Position numbers and translations under genes: made by a program
Notes under the pieces: generated by a model
The model's input: the letters and a program-made list of their open reading frames with translations, nothing else
Told to the model about the DNA's origin: nothing
Database searches by the model: none
Assembly: GCF_030676955.1 (NCBI RefSeq)
Contig: NZ_JAUUUU010000002.1
Location: forward strand, 124,001-188,000
DNA: 64,000 nt
Direction of reading: 5' to 3'
Source: Porticoccus litoralis
GTDB lineage: Bacteria > Pseudomonadota > Gammaproteobacteria > Pseudomonadales > Porticoccaceae
Shown: positions 8,233-15,734 of the stretch, one piece after another
How the letters are laid out: each line of letters begins with the position of its first letter
How positions within the stretch are numbered: the stretch's first letter is position 1

Positions 8233-8725
8233 AGAAATCTCCAGGCGAGAGGCGAACGATACCTTCAGATGGACAATTTTCCAAGCGCATTGCCAGGGTG
8301 TTGCCGTCCGGGAATCTCAGTTGAGCATTGATCTCCGCCAGCGGCAACAACACGAAATTTCTCTGGTATATACCCGGGTGAGGAATTTTTAATTCCGGAA
8401 GGTCAATGACCTGATCGCCGTAGAGCAAAATATCCAGATCCAACGTTCTCGGTCCCCAGTGGTGTTCCCGTACTCGTTGATGATCCTGCTCAATGGCCTG
8501 CAGTGCCTGTAACAGTTGGGTAGGGGGGAGGGTAGTGTTCAGTTGCGCCACGCCATTGAGGTAGTCGGGCTGGTCCTGTGGCCCCATGGGTGGTGTCTGG
8601 TACCAGCTGGATAAGGCGGACAGGGTGGTGTCTGGCAGATTGCTGAGGGCGAGGGAGGCGCGTTGCAATTGATCCAGTGGGTCGGCCAGGTTACTGCCGA
8701 GGCCAATATAGACCACTTCAGTCAT
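8216..8725 (-). CDS. folK: 6-hydroxymethyl-7,8-dihydropterin pyrophosphokinase
   Basis: A 169-residue HPPK of normal length. It transfers pyrophosphate from ATP to the pterin in folate synthesis. Diagnostic motifs are GLGSNLADP near the start, the substrate loop SSWYQTPPMG, and GPRTLDLDILLYG, which holds the two Mg-binding aspartates, followed by KIPHPGIYQRNFVLLPLAEI. The ATG lies within the last 8 bases of pcnB and the end overlaps the deoxynucleoside kinase, showing tight operon coupling. Confidence 0.96.
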   Translation of the reverse strand: MTEVVYIGLGSNLADPLDQLQRASLALSNLPDTTLSALSSWYQTPPMGPQDQPDYLNGVAQLNTTLPPTQLLQALQAIEQDHQRVREHHWGPRTLDLDILLYGDQVIDLPELKIPHPGIYQRNFVLLPLAEINAQLRFPDGNTLAMRLENCPSEGIVRLSPGDFCGTTG

Positions 8726-10109
8726 GGTCGCCCTGGGGTGCGGAGGAACGTTTGCGCGGGCGGCGGCGACGGCGGCGCGATTTGGGTTGATCCAGGTTGC
8801 TGGTCATTTCCTCTTGCGTGTGTTCATTGGCTTCCTGGAAGCGGGTCCACCATTCACCCAGACCGGGCTCGATTTCTCCGGCGTCTTCGCGCAACAGCAG
8901 AAAGTCATAGCCGGCGCGGAAACGGTTGTTTTCCATCAGGCGGGATGCCTGGGTGCCGGCGCGGCGCGGCAGGCGCAGTTGCAGTTCCCAGATCTCCCTC
9001 ATAGGCATGCTGAAGCGTCTCGGAATGGATATGCGCTGGCAGGCTCGGTGAACCACTTCGCCGGCCGCCTGTTGCAGGGCGTAGACGGGGGAGCTGTTAC
9101 CGCTTTCAAAGGCCTTGCGTCTTTCCAGAACGGCAGGCCAGAGGATGGCGCCCAGCAGGAAAGCGGGTGTCACCCGTTTATCCGCACGAATGCGCTTGTC
9201 GGTATTGGTCATGGCCTGCTCGAGAAATTCGAGGTAATAGCCGGGGTCCTTTGACAGCGCTTCTTCCGTGGCGGGGAACAGCAGTTTGAACAGGCCGAAC
9301 TCCCGCAGCAGCCGGAAGGTGGCCAGTGCATGGCCATGCATCAGCAGCTTTAGTACTTCATCAAATAGTCTGGCGGGAGGGATATCGGCGAGCAGGTGCC
9401 CGAGTTTGCCAATGGCTCGGGCGCTGTTTTCTTCGATCCTGAATCCCAGCTTGGCGGCAAAGCGGACAGCTCTGAGCATTCTCACCGGGTCTTCCCGGTA
9501 ACGCTCTTCGGCGTTGCCGATAACGCGTATCAGCCGTTGCTGAATGTCACTCAGTCCATCGGCATAGTCAAAAACGCTGTTGTCCTGTGGGTGGTAATAC
9601 AGGGCATTCATGGTGAAGTCACGGCGACAGGCATCTTCAGTTACCGAGCCAAAAATATTGTCTCTCAACAACAGACCCTTGGAAGAGCGTCGTGACTGAT
9701 CACGTCCCTTGTGCTCTGCCGTGTGGCTGGCGCGGAATGTGGTGACCTCGATGACTTCTTTGCCCATGCGTACATGAACAATCTGGAAGCGTCTGCCAAT
9801 GATACGCGCGCGGCGAAACAGTCGGTTGACCTCTTCAGGAGTGGCGTCAGTGGCGACATCAAAATCATTGGGTTGCATACCCAACAGGAGGTCGCGTACA
9901 CAGCCGCCGACAAGGTAGGCTTCATAGCCATCGCTGACCAACTGCTCCACCACTTTTTTTGCACCGGAAGTGATTTGACGGGGGCTAATAGGGTGGTCGC
10001 CGGAGGGGATTGTATGGGGTTCCCCCGGGAGGATGGGTAGCGGGTCTTTGCGGAAGTAGCTGGCGATCTTTTTCAGCATTGGTGATGTGCTTAAACGGGA
10101 AAGACGCAT
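8718..10109 (-). CDS. pcnB: Poly(A) polymerase I
   Basis: A 463-residue nucleotidyltransferase that adds 3' poly(A) tails to RNA and promotes its decay. The class II nucleotidyltransferase signature GGCVRDLLLG with NDFDVATDATPEEV carries the catalytic aspartates near residues 68-90. The tRNA-nucleotidyltransferase-like head continues through RRDFTMNALYY and EDPVRMLRAVRFAAKLGF. The basic, Arg-rich C-terminus (SRRRRRRPRKRSS) is typical of PcnB and absent from CCA-adding enzymes. Met11 (10079) is an alternative start. Upstream is the predicted small RNA and its terminator, matching the cbrB-crcZ-pcnB order of Pseudomonas. Confidence 0.93.
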   Translation of the reverse strand: MRLSRLSTSPMLKKIASYFRKDPLPILPGEPHTIPSGDHPISPRQITSGAKKVVEQLVSDGYEAYLVGGCVRDLLLGMQPNDFDVATDATPEEVNRLFRRARIIGRRFQIVHVRMGKEVIEVTTFRASHTAEHKGRDQSRRSSKGLLLRDNIFGSVTEDACRRDFTMNALYYHPQDNSVFDYADGLSDIQQRLIRVIGNAEERYREDPVRMLRAVRFAAKLGFRIEENSARAIGKLGHLLADIPPARLFDEVLKLLMHGHALATFRLLREFGLFKLLFPATEEALSKDPGYYLEFLEQAMTNTDKRIRADKRVTPAFLLGAILWPAVLERRKAFESGNSSPVYALQQAAGEVVHRACQRISIPRRFSMPMREIWELQLRLPRRAGTQASRLMENNRFRAGYDFLLLREDAGEIEPGLGEWWTRFQEANEHTQEEMTSNLDQPKSRRRRRRPRKRSSAPQGDHD

Positions 10110-10176
10110 TCTAGCACAGGGGGTGCGAAGGACGCTCCTGTTGACGATATTGGTGTCGAGACCCTGGCGATTGGCA

Positions 10177-10206
10177 TTAAAAAAGGGAAGCCCGAAAGCT
10201 TCCCTT
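10177..10206 (-). terminator. Rho-independent terminator of the cbrB-pcnB intergenic RNA
   Basis: Arms GGGAAGC (10185-10191) and GCTTCCC (10198-10204) pair around a six-base loop, extended by AA/TT pairs. On the minus strand the hairpin is followed directly by six Ts (10184-10179). It stands 68 bases before the pcnB start and not directly after cbrB, so it ends an independent intergenic transcript. Confidence 0.85.
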
Positions 10207-10321
10207 GTATCCCATAGGCTATAGGTCGACGGGTCTACCCCCCCTAATCAACCGGTTAGCAATCCATCCAATTGTTTATTTTTATTATTTATTTTTTTAA
10301 TTATCAGCTGTTTTTATTGTA
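10177..10321 (-). ncRNA. Predicted CrcZ-like small RNA between cbrB and pcnB
   Basis: The predicted transcript runs on the minus strand from about 10321, 12 bases after the sigma-54 -12 element, to the terminator at 10177: about 145 nt. Its 5' half is very A-rich and has two blocks matching AANAANAA, the Hfq/Crc-binding CA-type motif: ACAATAAAAACA (10320-10309) and AATAATAAAAATAAACAA (10290-10273). A G-rich middle part can fold locally (GGGTAGACCC). In Pseudomonas the catabolite-repression RNA CrcZ sits exactly between cbrB and pcnB, is made by CbrB with sigma-54, and sequesters Hfq/Crc through such motifs. Position, promoter type and motifs agree; the length is much shorter than the roughly 400-nt CrcZ. 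There is no sequence comparison behind this call. Confidence 0.7.
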
Positions 10322-10331
10322 CATGTGATAG

Positions 10332-10348
10332 AGCAGGAAGTGTGCCAA
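10332..10348 (-). promoter_or_regulatory. Sigma-54 promoter of the predicted small RNA
   Basis: The minus strand reads TGGCACACTTCCTGCT, against the consensus TGGCAC-N5-TTGCW. The invariant GG (10346-10345) and GC (10334-10333) are separated by exactly 10 bases. Transcription would start near 10321 and run toward pcnB. The gene just upstream, cbrB, encodes a sigma-54 activator. Confidence 0.82.
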
Positions 10349-10401
10349 AAATAAAATTTATTTATCATACAATAAGTTAAATTTTTTTTGAGACGCAGAT
10401 C

Positions 10402-10476
10402 ACACTTTTTGGGCTAAAAGTGTTACCTATATACACGCATGGGTGCGGAGAAAAGTAACAAATTAGGTGACACTTT
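10402..10476. promoter_or_regulatory. Clustered activator half-sites upstream of the sigma-54 promoter
   Basis: Half-sites TGTTAC (10421-10426) and GTAACA (10455-10460) lie about 100-140 bases before the predicted start, a normal enhancer distance. They are embedded in a longer inverted repeat: AAAGTGTTACCT (10417-10428) and AGGTGACACTTT (10465-10476), 11 of 12 matching. A second dyad is ACACTTTT (10402-10409) with AAAAGTGT (10416-10423). As I recall it, the published P. putida CbrB site is TGTTAC-N14-GTAACA; here the exact half-sites are 28 bases apart. These are probably CbrB sites, by inference. Confidence 0.6.
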
Positions 10477-10482
10477 AGTGGG

Positions 10483-11847
10483 TTAGGCGTCTTTCTTGCG
10501 CGGGATACCCAGTTTTTGGCGGCGTTCCCAGAGGCACTTACGGCTGATGCCCAGCTTTTTGGCCAGCTCTGTTTCACTCATGGCTTCCTGGTGTTCGAGT
10601 ACAAACCGGGTGAAATAGTCTTCCAGTGAGAGCCCTTCCGGGGGATCGATATTGGTCTGACGGAATGTATGGCTGCTGCGCTGTTCCAACTCCTCGTCAA
10701 TCTCAACCAGCGACAGGTCAATGCCTAGCAGGTCGTGGGTGATCTGTTCGTTTTCGTCGCAGAGAATGGTGGCGCGTTCCAGGGAGTTCTCCAGCTCACG
10801 GATATTGCCTGGCCAGTGGTAGGTGGTGATTGCCTGAATGGCATCAGGGGCAAGTTTGAGATGGGGCTTTTTAAGTTTTTCACACTGCTTTTCCAGCAGC
10901 ATATCGGCAATCTCCAGAACGTCCTTACCGCGTTCTCGCAACGGGGGCAGGTCGAGATTGACAACATTGATGCGGTAAAAAAGGTCTTCCCGGAAGCTGC
11001 CCTGTTCGCAGAGCTTTTTCAGGTTGCGGTGGGTTGCCGCGACCAGTCGTACATCCACCTTGTGTGACTTCACTGAACCGATAGGGCGAACTTCTTTTTC
11101 CTGTAGAACGCGCAGTAGCCTCGCTTGGGCTTCGAGGGGAAGTTCTCCAATCTCGTCTAGAAACAGAGTGCCGCCATCCGCCGCCGTGACCAGGCCCTTG
11201 CGGGCTGAGGATGCGCCGGTGAATGCGCCTTTTTCATGGCCAAATAGTTCCGCTTCGATAAGTGTTTCGGGAATGGCTGCACAGTTGACGCAGATAAGCT
11301 GGCGACGGTAGCGATTGCTTTCGTTGTGTATGGCGCTGGCGGCAAGTTCCTTACCGGTGCCGGTTTCGCCATGAATCAGTACCGTGGCATCGGTCTGCGC
11401 CACTTTCTGAATAATATTAAACACGGACTTCATCGCGGCACTGGAGCCGATCATGCCTCTTCCGGACAGGTCCGGTGCCTTGAGAGAATGAGCTGGCTTG
11501 GGGTTGTCCAGAATTCGCCGCACGGCATCAAGCAGTTCCTTGGAATCGAAGGGCTTTGGAATAAAGTCCACGGCGCCCATACGCATGGTTTCCACGGCGG
11601 ACTTGAGGCTTGCATAGCTGGTCATGATCAGCACTGGCACATCGCCGGCTAGCTGGATCAGGTCGGTGCCGGGGGCACCCGGAAGTCGCAAGTCGCTGAT
11701 GATTAGCGAGAAGTCTGTCAGATCGTATTTGTCGAGTGCATCCTGGATGCTGTTGGCCTCGCTGGTTTCAAAGAGCTGGCCGTTAAGCAGTTTCTTGATA
11801 GAGCTTCGAATGCTGTCTTCGTCTTCGACAATCAGGATGGAATCCAT
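10483..11847 (-). CDS. cbrB: Sigma-54-dependent response regulator CbrB
   Basis: A 454-residue NtrC-class activator. The receiver domain covers about residues 1-120 with phospho-acceptor Asp52 (IISDLRLPGAPG). The AAA+ domain has Walker A GETGTGKE at 160-167 and the sigma-54 contact loop GAFTGA at 207-212. The C-terminal Fis-type helix-turn-helix ends in KKLGISRKCLWERRQKLGI. The stretch SDLRLPGAPGTDLIQLAGD followed by PVLIMTSYASLKSAV is close to Pseudomonas CbrB, and the flanking genes (gluQ, pcnB) agree. The partner kinase cbrA, normally between gluQ and cbrB, is absent here. It probably activates the sigma-54 promoter just downstream of its own stop. Confidence 0.87.
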   Translation of the reverse strand: MDSILIVEDEDSIRSSIKKLLNGQLFETSEANSIQDALDKYDLTDFSLIISDLRLPGAPGTDLIQLAGDVPVLIMTSYASLKSAVETMRMGAVDFIPKPFDSKELLDAVRRILDNPKPAHSLKAPDLSGRGMIGSSAAMKSVFNIIQKVAQTDATVLIHGETGTGKELAASAIHNESNRYRRQLICVNCAAIPETLIEAELFGHEKGAFTGASSARKGLVTAADGGTLFLDEIGELPLEAQARLLRVLQEKEVRPIGSVKSHKVDVRLVAATHRNLKKLCEQGSFREDLFYRINVVNLDLPPLRERGKDVLEIADMLLEKQCEKLKKPHLKLAPDAIQAITTYHWPGNIRELENSLERATILCDENEQITHDLLGIDLSLVEIDEELEQRSSHTFRQTNIDPPEGLSLEDYFTRFVLEHQEAMSETELAKKLGISRKCLWERRQKLGIPRKKDA

Positions 11848-11972
11848 GAAACGCCTGCCGCAAAGGGGAATGTTCGTGCCGTTGTTAGTGTTACCTTGTT
11901 GTTACCTGGATGCAAGCCCGGGGAATAACTTGCTGGTAGCACACCTCCCTGTGACAGGGGCAATTGTAGACT

Positions 11973-12860
11973 TTATGGTGCCAGCTGCTGGATGAGGCCC
12001 GGAACGGCCTTGCGATCCCAGTGGGGTATGGCCCAGGTGATCAGTTCGCCCGGTGTTGCCTGTTGCAGGGCTTGAGGCGGAGTCATCCCCAGCCATTGCA
12101 TGGCGACCCAGAGATTAAGTGTGGGAGTGGTTCTTTCAACAGGGGGGGCCATGTTCTGTTTGCTGAGTTTGTTACCTGCAGTATCCACGGCAACAGGTAG
12201 GTGGCCATACTGAGGTGAAGCGACACCCAGCAGTTGCTGCAGGTAGATCTGTCGTGCTGTGGAATCCAGCAGGTCGCTGCCGCGTATGACGTGGTTTACG
12301 CCCTGAAAGGCATCGTCCAGTACCACCGCTAACTGATAGGCGAATAAGCCGTCTTTACGGTGCAACACAAAGTCACCGACTTCCTGTTTGATGTGCTGGT
12401 GCTGCTGGCCCTGGAAAAGGTCGGTATAGGTGATTTCGCTCTCGTCGGCCACGGCCAGGCGCAATGCATGGGGCTTATCCGGGTTACCGGTGTAGGTGCA
12501 GCGGCGGGGGTGAAGACCACCTCGTTCCTTCAGTTGCTGGCGACTGCAATGACAGCGATAGATTAAGCCATCAGCCTCGAGCTGCTTTAACGTCTCCCGA
12601 TAGGCATCACTGCGTGTGCTCTGGAAAAGTACCTTGCTATCCCAGTGCAGGGCATGAATTTCCAATTGCTGGAGAATCAGATCTGCGGCACCTGCCATTT
12701 CCCGTGGGGGGTCGATATCTTCCATGCGCAGCAGCCATTGCCCGTGGTAATGCCGGGCATCGAGATAGCTGGCGACAGCAGTAGCCAGGGAGCCAAAATG
12801 CAGGGGGCCGGTGGGTGAAGGCGCGAAGCGTCCGATATAGGGCGTTGCAGGGGATACCAT
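11973..12860 (-). CDS. gluQ: Glutamyl-Q tRNA(Asp) synthetase
   Basis: A 295-residue truncated GluRS paralogue that activates glutamate and attaches it to queuosine in the anticodon of tRNA-Asp. The class I signature is FAPSPTGPLHFGSLATAVAS, the zinc-site cysteines are in YRCHCSRQQL and RRCTYTGNP, and the KMSKS equivalent is NKLSKQN. It lacks the anticodon-binding domain of full GluRS, as expected. It follows dksA with a 39-base gap containing a strong hairpin (12872-12892); dksA-gluQ is a conserved pair in gammaproteobacteria. Confidence 0.95.
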   Translation of the reverse strand: MVSPATPYIGRFAPSPTGPLHFGSLATAVASYLDARHYHGQWLLRMEDIDPPREMAGAADLILQQLEIHALHWDSKVLFQSTRSDAYRETLKQLEADGLIYRCHCSRQQLKERGGLHPRRCTYTGNPDKPHALRLAVADESEITYTDLFQGQQHQHIKQEVGDFVLHRKDGLFAYQLAVVLDDAFQGVNHVIRGSDLLDSTARQIYLQQLLGVASPQYGHLPVAVDTAGNKLSKQNMAPPVERTTPTLNLWVAMQWLGMTPPQALQQATPGELITWAIPHWDRKAVPGLIQQLAP

Positions 12861-12871
12861 GCGAGGGGATT

Positions 12872-12892
12872 GGAAGCGGCAGTGCCGCTTCC
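12872..12892 (-). other. Perfect hairpin between dksA and gluQ
   Basis: GGAAGCGGCA (12872-12881) and TGCCGCTTCC (12883-12892) form a perfect 10-base inverted repeat around a single base, in the short gap between dksA and gluQ. No T-run follows on either strand, so it is not a classical terminator. It may be an RNA-stability element or an attenuating structure lowering gluQ relative to dksA. Confidence 0.5.
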
Positions 12893-12899
12893 TTCAGGA

Positions 12900-13346
12900 T
12901 CAGCCGCCGGTGAGCTGTTTTTCCTTGATTTCGTCGAGGGTTTTACAGTCCACGCACAGGTTGGCTGTAGGGCGTGCTTCGAGTCGACGAATACCGATTT
13001 CGATACCGCACTGATCGCAGAAACCATAGTCGTCGTTTTCGATACGCTCCATGGTGCTGTCAATTTTCTTGATCAGTTTACGTTCGCGATCCCTGGTGCG
13101 CAGTTCAAGGCTAAATTCTTCTTCTTGTGTCGCCCGGTCAGCTGGATCAGGGAAGTTGGCAGCCTCATCTTTCATATGAGAGACGGTGCGGTCCACTTCT
13201 TCCATGAGTTCTCTTTTCCAGGCCAGCAGAATTTGTTTGAAATGCTCACGCTGGTTCTCATTCATGTACTCCTCACTCTTTTTCTCCTTATAGGGAGAAA
13301 AGCCGTGAAGGGAAGCAACGGTGGCAGTTTCTGCTTTTTTTGGCAT
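12900..13346 (-). CDS. dksA: RNA polymerase-binding transcription factor DksA
   Basis: A 148-residue protein close to E. coli DksA in length. It binds the RNA polymerase secondary channel and, with ppGpp, controls stable-RNA and amino-acid promoters. Visible features are the N-terminal segment with EEYMNENQREHF, the coiled-coil with the functional tip around DPADRATQEEE, and the four-cysteine zinc finger CDQCGIEIGIRRLEARP followed by CVDC. It is the first gene of the minus-strand cluster leading to gluQ and cbrB; an aminotransferase gene diverges from it. Confidence 0.96.
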   Translation of the reverse strand: MPKKAETATVASLHGFSPYKEKKSEEYMNENQREHFKQILLAWKRELMEEVDRTVSHMKDEAANFPDPADRATQEEEFSLELRTRDRERKLIKKIDSTMERIENDDYGFCDQCGIEIGIRRLEARPTANLCVDCKTLDEIKEKQLTGG

Positions 13347-13576
13347 CTTTTTCAGTCTCGGTGAGTTACGAGACCCGCGTTTATAGTGCCAGCGGAGAAA
13401 TTTTTCAAGTAAAAACGTGCTTTTTTGATTAGTGGTGTCAGTGTAAGGTCAAATCACCCGACCCGGTGGGCCTTTGGCGGGGGTTGGGCGCTGTAGGCTT
13501 TGTCCGGCATTCAGGACATAATGCCGTGCCATAGCCTTGCTTGAGAATGGCATTCCCTGATCATGATGGAGCTGCA

Positions 13577-14740
13577 GTGACGAAACTGGCCAACCGCACC
13601 CGCAACCTCACCTCCTTTAAAGTGGTGGATTTTCTAGAGGCGGCACAGTCTCTTGAAGCGCAGGGGCGGGATATTATTCACATGGAAATTGGCGAGCCGC
13701 GGTTTGAAACCGCTGCGCCAATTCTCGAAGCCGCCAGGGTGGCTATGACGGAGGGGCGCACGGGTTATACCCCTTCCTGTGGGATTCCCGAGCTGCGTCA
13801 GGCCATTGCCGATTTCTACGCAGAACAGTACGAGGTCGCGATTGATGCTCGCCGCGTGATTGTTACTACCGGCAGCAGTGCGGCGCTGGGTATGGTCTGT
13901 GAGCTATTGCTGAATCCCGGCGACGGGTTGTTACTGGCCGACCCGGGCTATCCCTGTAATGCCAATTTTGTGAGACGCCTGGATGCCGAGCCGCAGTTGG
14001 TGCCGGTGGGGCCGGATGAGAATTACCAGCTCAGTGCCGCCAGTGTGGAGGAATACTGGCGCCCCAATTCGGTGGCCGCTATGGTGGCTTCTCCGAGTAA
14101 CCCAACCGGTACCGTGATAGATCAACAGCAACTGGCGGAGCTTTATCGTCAGGTGAAGGCGCAACAGGGGATCTTGATCGTTGATGAGATCTACCATGGT
14201 CTGACCTATAGTGATGTGCCATTGAGCTCAGCACTGTCTGTGGCCGACGACCTGTTTGTCATTAACAGCTTTTCCAAGTACTTCGGCATGACCGGCTGGC
14301 GGCTTGGCTGGATGGTCGTCCCCGAGCCAGTGATCGATACCCTGACCGTGATGGCGCAGAATTTTTATATCGCCAGCCCCAGTATTGCCCAGTATGCCGC
14401 GCTGGCCGCATTTCAACCGGACACTCGAGAGATTCTTGAGCAACGGCGTCAGGCCTTCCAGGCGCGTCGTGATTTTTTACTGCCGGCCCTGCGAGAACTG
14501 GGGTTTCGTATTGATCGTGTGCCTGAGGGTGCCTTTTATCTTTATGCCGATGTCTCCACCTTTACTGATGATTGCGAGGCGTTCTGCTGGCAGTTGCTTC
14601 GTGAGCACGGCATTGCCTGCACGCCGGGGACTGACTTTGGGCATCACAAGGCCCGCCAACATATTCGCTTTGCCTATACGGAATCATTGCCGCGGCTGGA
14701 GGTGGCAGTAGATCGTTTGCGACGGGCGTTAAAAGGATAA
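13577..14740 (+). CDS. PLP-dependent class I/II aminotransferase
   Basis: About 387 residues from GTG 13577, chosen because GGAG lies five bases upstream; ATG 13547 is an alternative. It is a fold-type I aminotransferase. The GEPRFETAAPI and YTPSCGIPELR segments bind substrate and cofactor, SPSNPTGTV and VDEIYHGLTY contact PLP, and the Schiff-base lysine is in NSFSKYFGMTGWRLGW. The C-terminal arginine that binds the substrate carboxylate is probably in HIRFAY. The amino donor is not predictable. Seven bases separate it from sfsA, so they are likely cotranscribed. Confidence 0.88.
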   Translation: MTKLANRTRNLTSFKVVDFLEAAQSLEAQGRDIIHMEIGEPRFETAAPILEAARVAMTEGRTGYTPSCGIPELRQAIADFYAEQYEVAIDARRVIVTTGSSAALGMVCELLLNPGDGLLLADPGYPCNANFVRRLDAEPQLVPVGPDENYQLSAASVEEYWRPNSVAAMVASPSNPTGTVIDQQQLAELYRQVKAQQGILIVDEIYHGLTYSDVPLSSALSVADDLFVINSFSKYFGMTGWRLGWMVVPEPVIDTLTVMAQNFYIASPSIAQYAALAAFQPDTREILEQRRQAFQARRDFLLPALRELGFRIDRVPEGAFYLYADVSTFTDDCEAFCWQLLREHGIACTPGTDFGHHKARQHIRFAYTESLPRLEVAVDRLRRALKG

Positions 14741-14747
14741 AGAAGTT

Positions 14748-15452
14748 ATGAAGATAGAGCCGCCACTGGAGCAGGCAATATTGCTGAAGCGCTATAAGCG
14801 CTTTCTTGCGGACATCCGCTTAGCAAATGGTGAAGAGATGACCATTCATTGTCCCAACACCGGTTCCATGAAGAACTGCTGGGCACCGGAAACTCCATGT
14901 TGGTTTTCCCGTTCCAATGACCCGAAACGCAAGTTGCCCGGTACTCTGGAAATTACCAGCACACCGGATGGATTTCTTGCCGGGGTGAACACCGGGCGGC
15001 CCAACAAGCTGGTGCGTGAAGCCATTGAGAGTGGGGTGATCGCCGAGTTGCAGGAGTACAGTGAAATTCGCCCTGAGGTGAAGTACGGGGATGAGAACAG
15101 CCGTATCGACCTGTTGTTGATCGACGGCGAGCGGCGCTGCTACGTGGAAGTGAAAAATACTACCTTGGGTGTTGGAGATGGGCGCGTACTATTTCCGGAT
15201 GCAGTCACAACTCGGGGAGCCAAACACCTGCGGGAGTTGATGGCGATGGTGGAGCAGGGGCACCGGGCCGTACTGGTCTTCTGTGTACAACACAGCGGTG
15301 CGCAATCGGTGGGGCCAGCGGATGAGATTGATCCGGTGTACGGGCAGACTTTACGGGAAGCGATGGATGCCGGTGTGGAAGTGCTGGCCTATGGTTGTGA
15401 TCTTTCTGCAGAGGAGATCAGCCTGAGGTCGGCCCTGCCATTTTATTTATAG
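14748..15452 (+). CDS. sfsA: Sugar fermentation stimulation protein SfsA
   Basis: A 234-residue SfsA-family protein of normal length. The N-terminal OB-like part includes HCPNTGSM and the central part is restriction-endonuclease-like, with a PD-(D/E)xK-type core RIDLLLIDGERRCYVEVKN. SfsA has been described as DNA-binding and linked to maltose metabolism in E. coli, but its biochemical role is unsettled. sfsA near dksA is a common gammaproteobacterial arrangement. It follows the aminotransferase by 7 bases. Confidence 0.93.
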   Translation: MKIEPPLEQAILLKRYKRFLADIRLANGEEMTIHCPNTGSMKNCWAPETPCWFSRSNDPKRKLPGTLEITSTPDGFLAGVNTGRPNKLVREAIESGVIAELQEYSEIRPEVKYGDENSRIDLLLIDGERRCYVEVKNTTLGVGDGRVLFPDAVTTRGAKHLRELMAMVEQGHRAVLVFCVQHSGAQSVGPADEIDPVYGQTLREAMDAGVEVLAYGCDLSAEEISLRSALPFYL

Positions 15453-15465
15453 CAGGGTTGACCCT

Positions 15466-15651
15466 TTAGCTATTTTGGCTGATGCCCAATGATGAGGTCA
15501 GTTCAGCGGCTTCTTGCAATAAACCGCTGTAGGCCTGCGCAACGAATTGATGAGGGAGAAAAATCCCATTTCCGTTGATGTCGGCAAACAGGGTTTTAAT
15601 ACAGTCTGCGCATTCGCTTTCGTCGGCGTTTTCGAGTTCAGGCCTGGACAT
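15466..15651 (-). CDS. Small hypothetical protein downstream of rep
   Basis: I do not recognise this gene. ATG 15651 gives 61 residues, acidic, with two cysteines in ESECADCIKTL. The same frame stays open upstream into the end of rep and reads like coding sequence (ELSNLLKNKLSNYCAIL), but I find no ATG, GTG or TTG in that extension before the rep stop. Either the short form is real, a rare start is used, or the gene has lost its start. No ribosome site is seen at 15651. Confidence 0.4.
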   Translation of the reverse strand: MSRPELENADESECADCIKTLFADINGNGIFLPHQFVAQAYSGLLQEAAELTSSLGISQNS

Positions 15652-15734
15652 GGCCAGGACGCTTACTCGATCAGCCGCAGTGAGAATAGCGCAGTAATTA
15701 GAAAGTTTGTTTTTCAGCAGGTTGCTAAGCTCGA

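Noticed and set aside
7438..8331. A 297-codon plus-strand frame opposite panB, the deoxynucleoside kinase and folK
   Set aside because: All three minus-strand genes have intact motifs; the frame matches no known fold and has no ribosome site.
10413..10427. GG-N11-GC on the minus strand, a possible sigma-54 promoter
   Set aside because: Spacing is one base too long; the correct 10-base spacing and full consensus are at 10332-10348.
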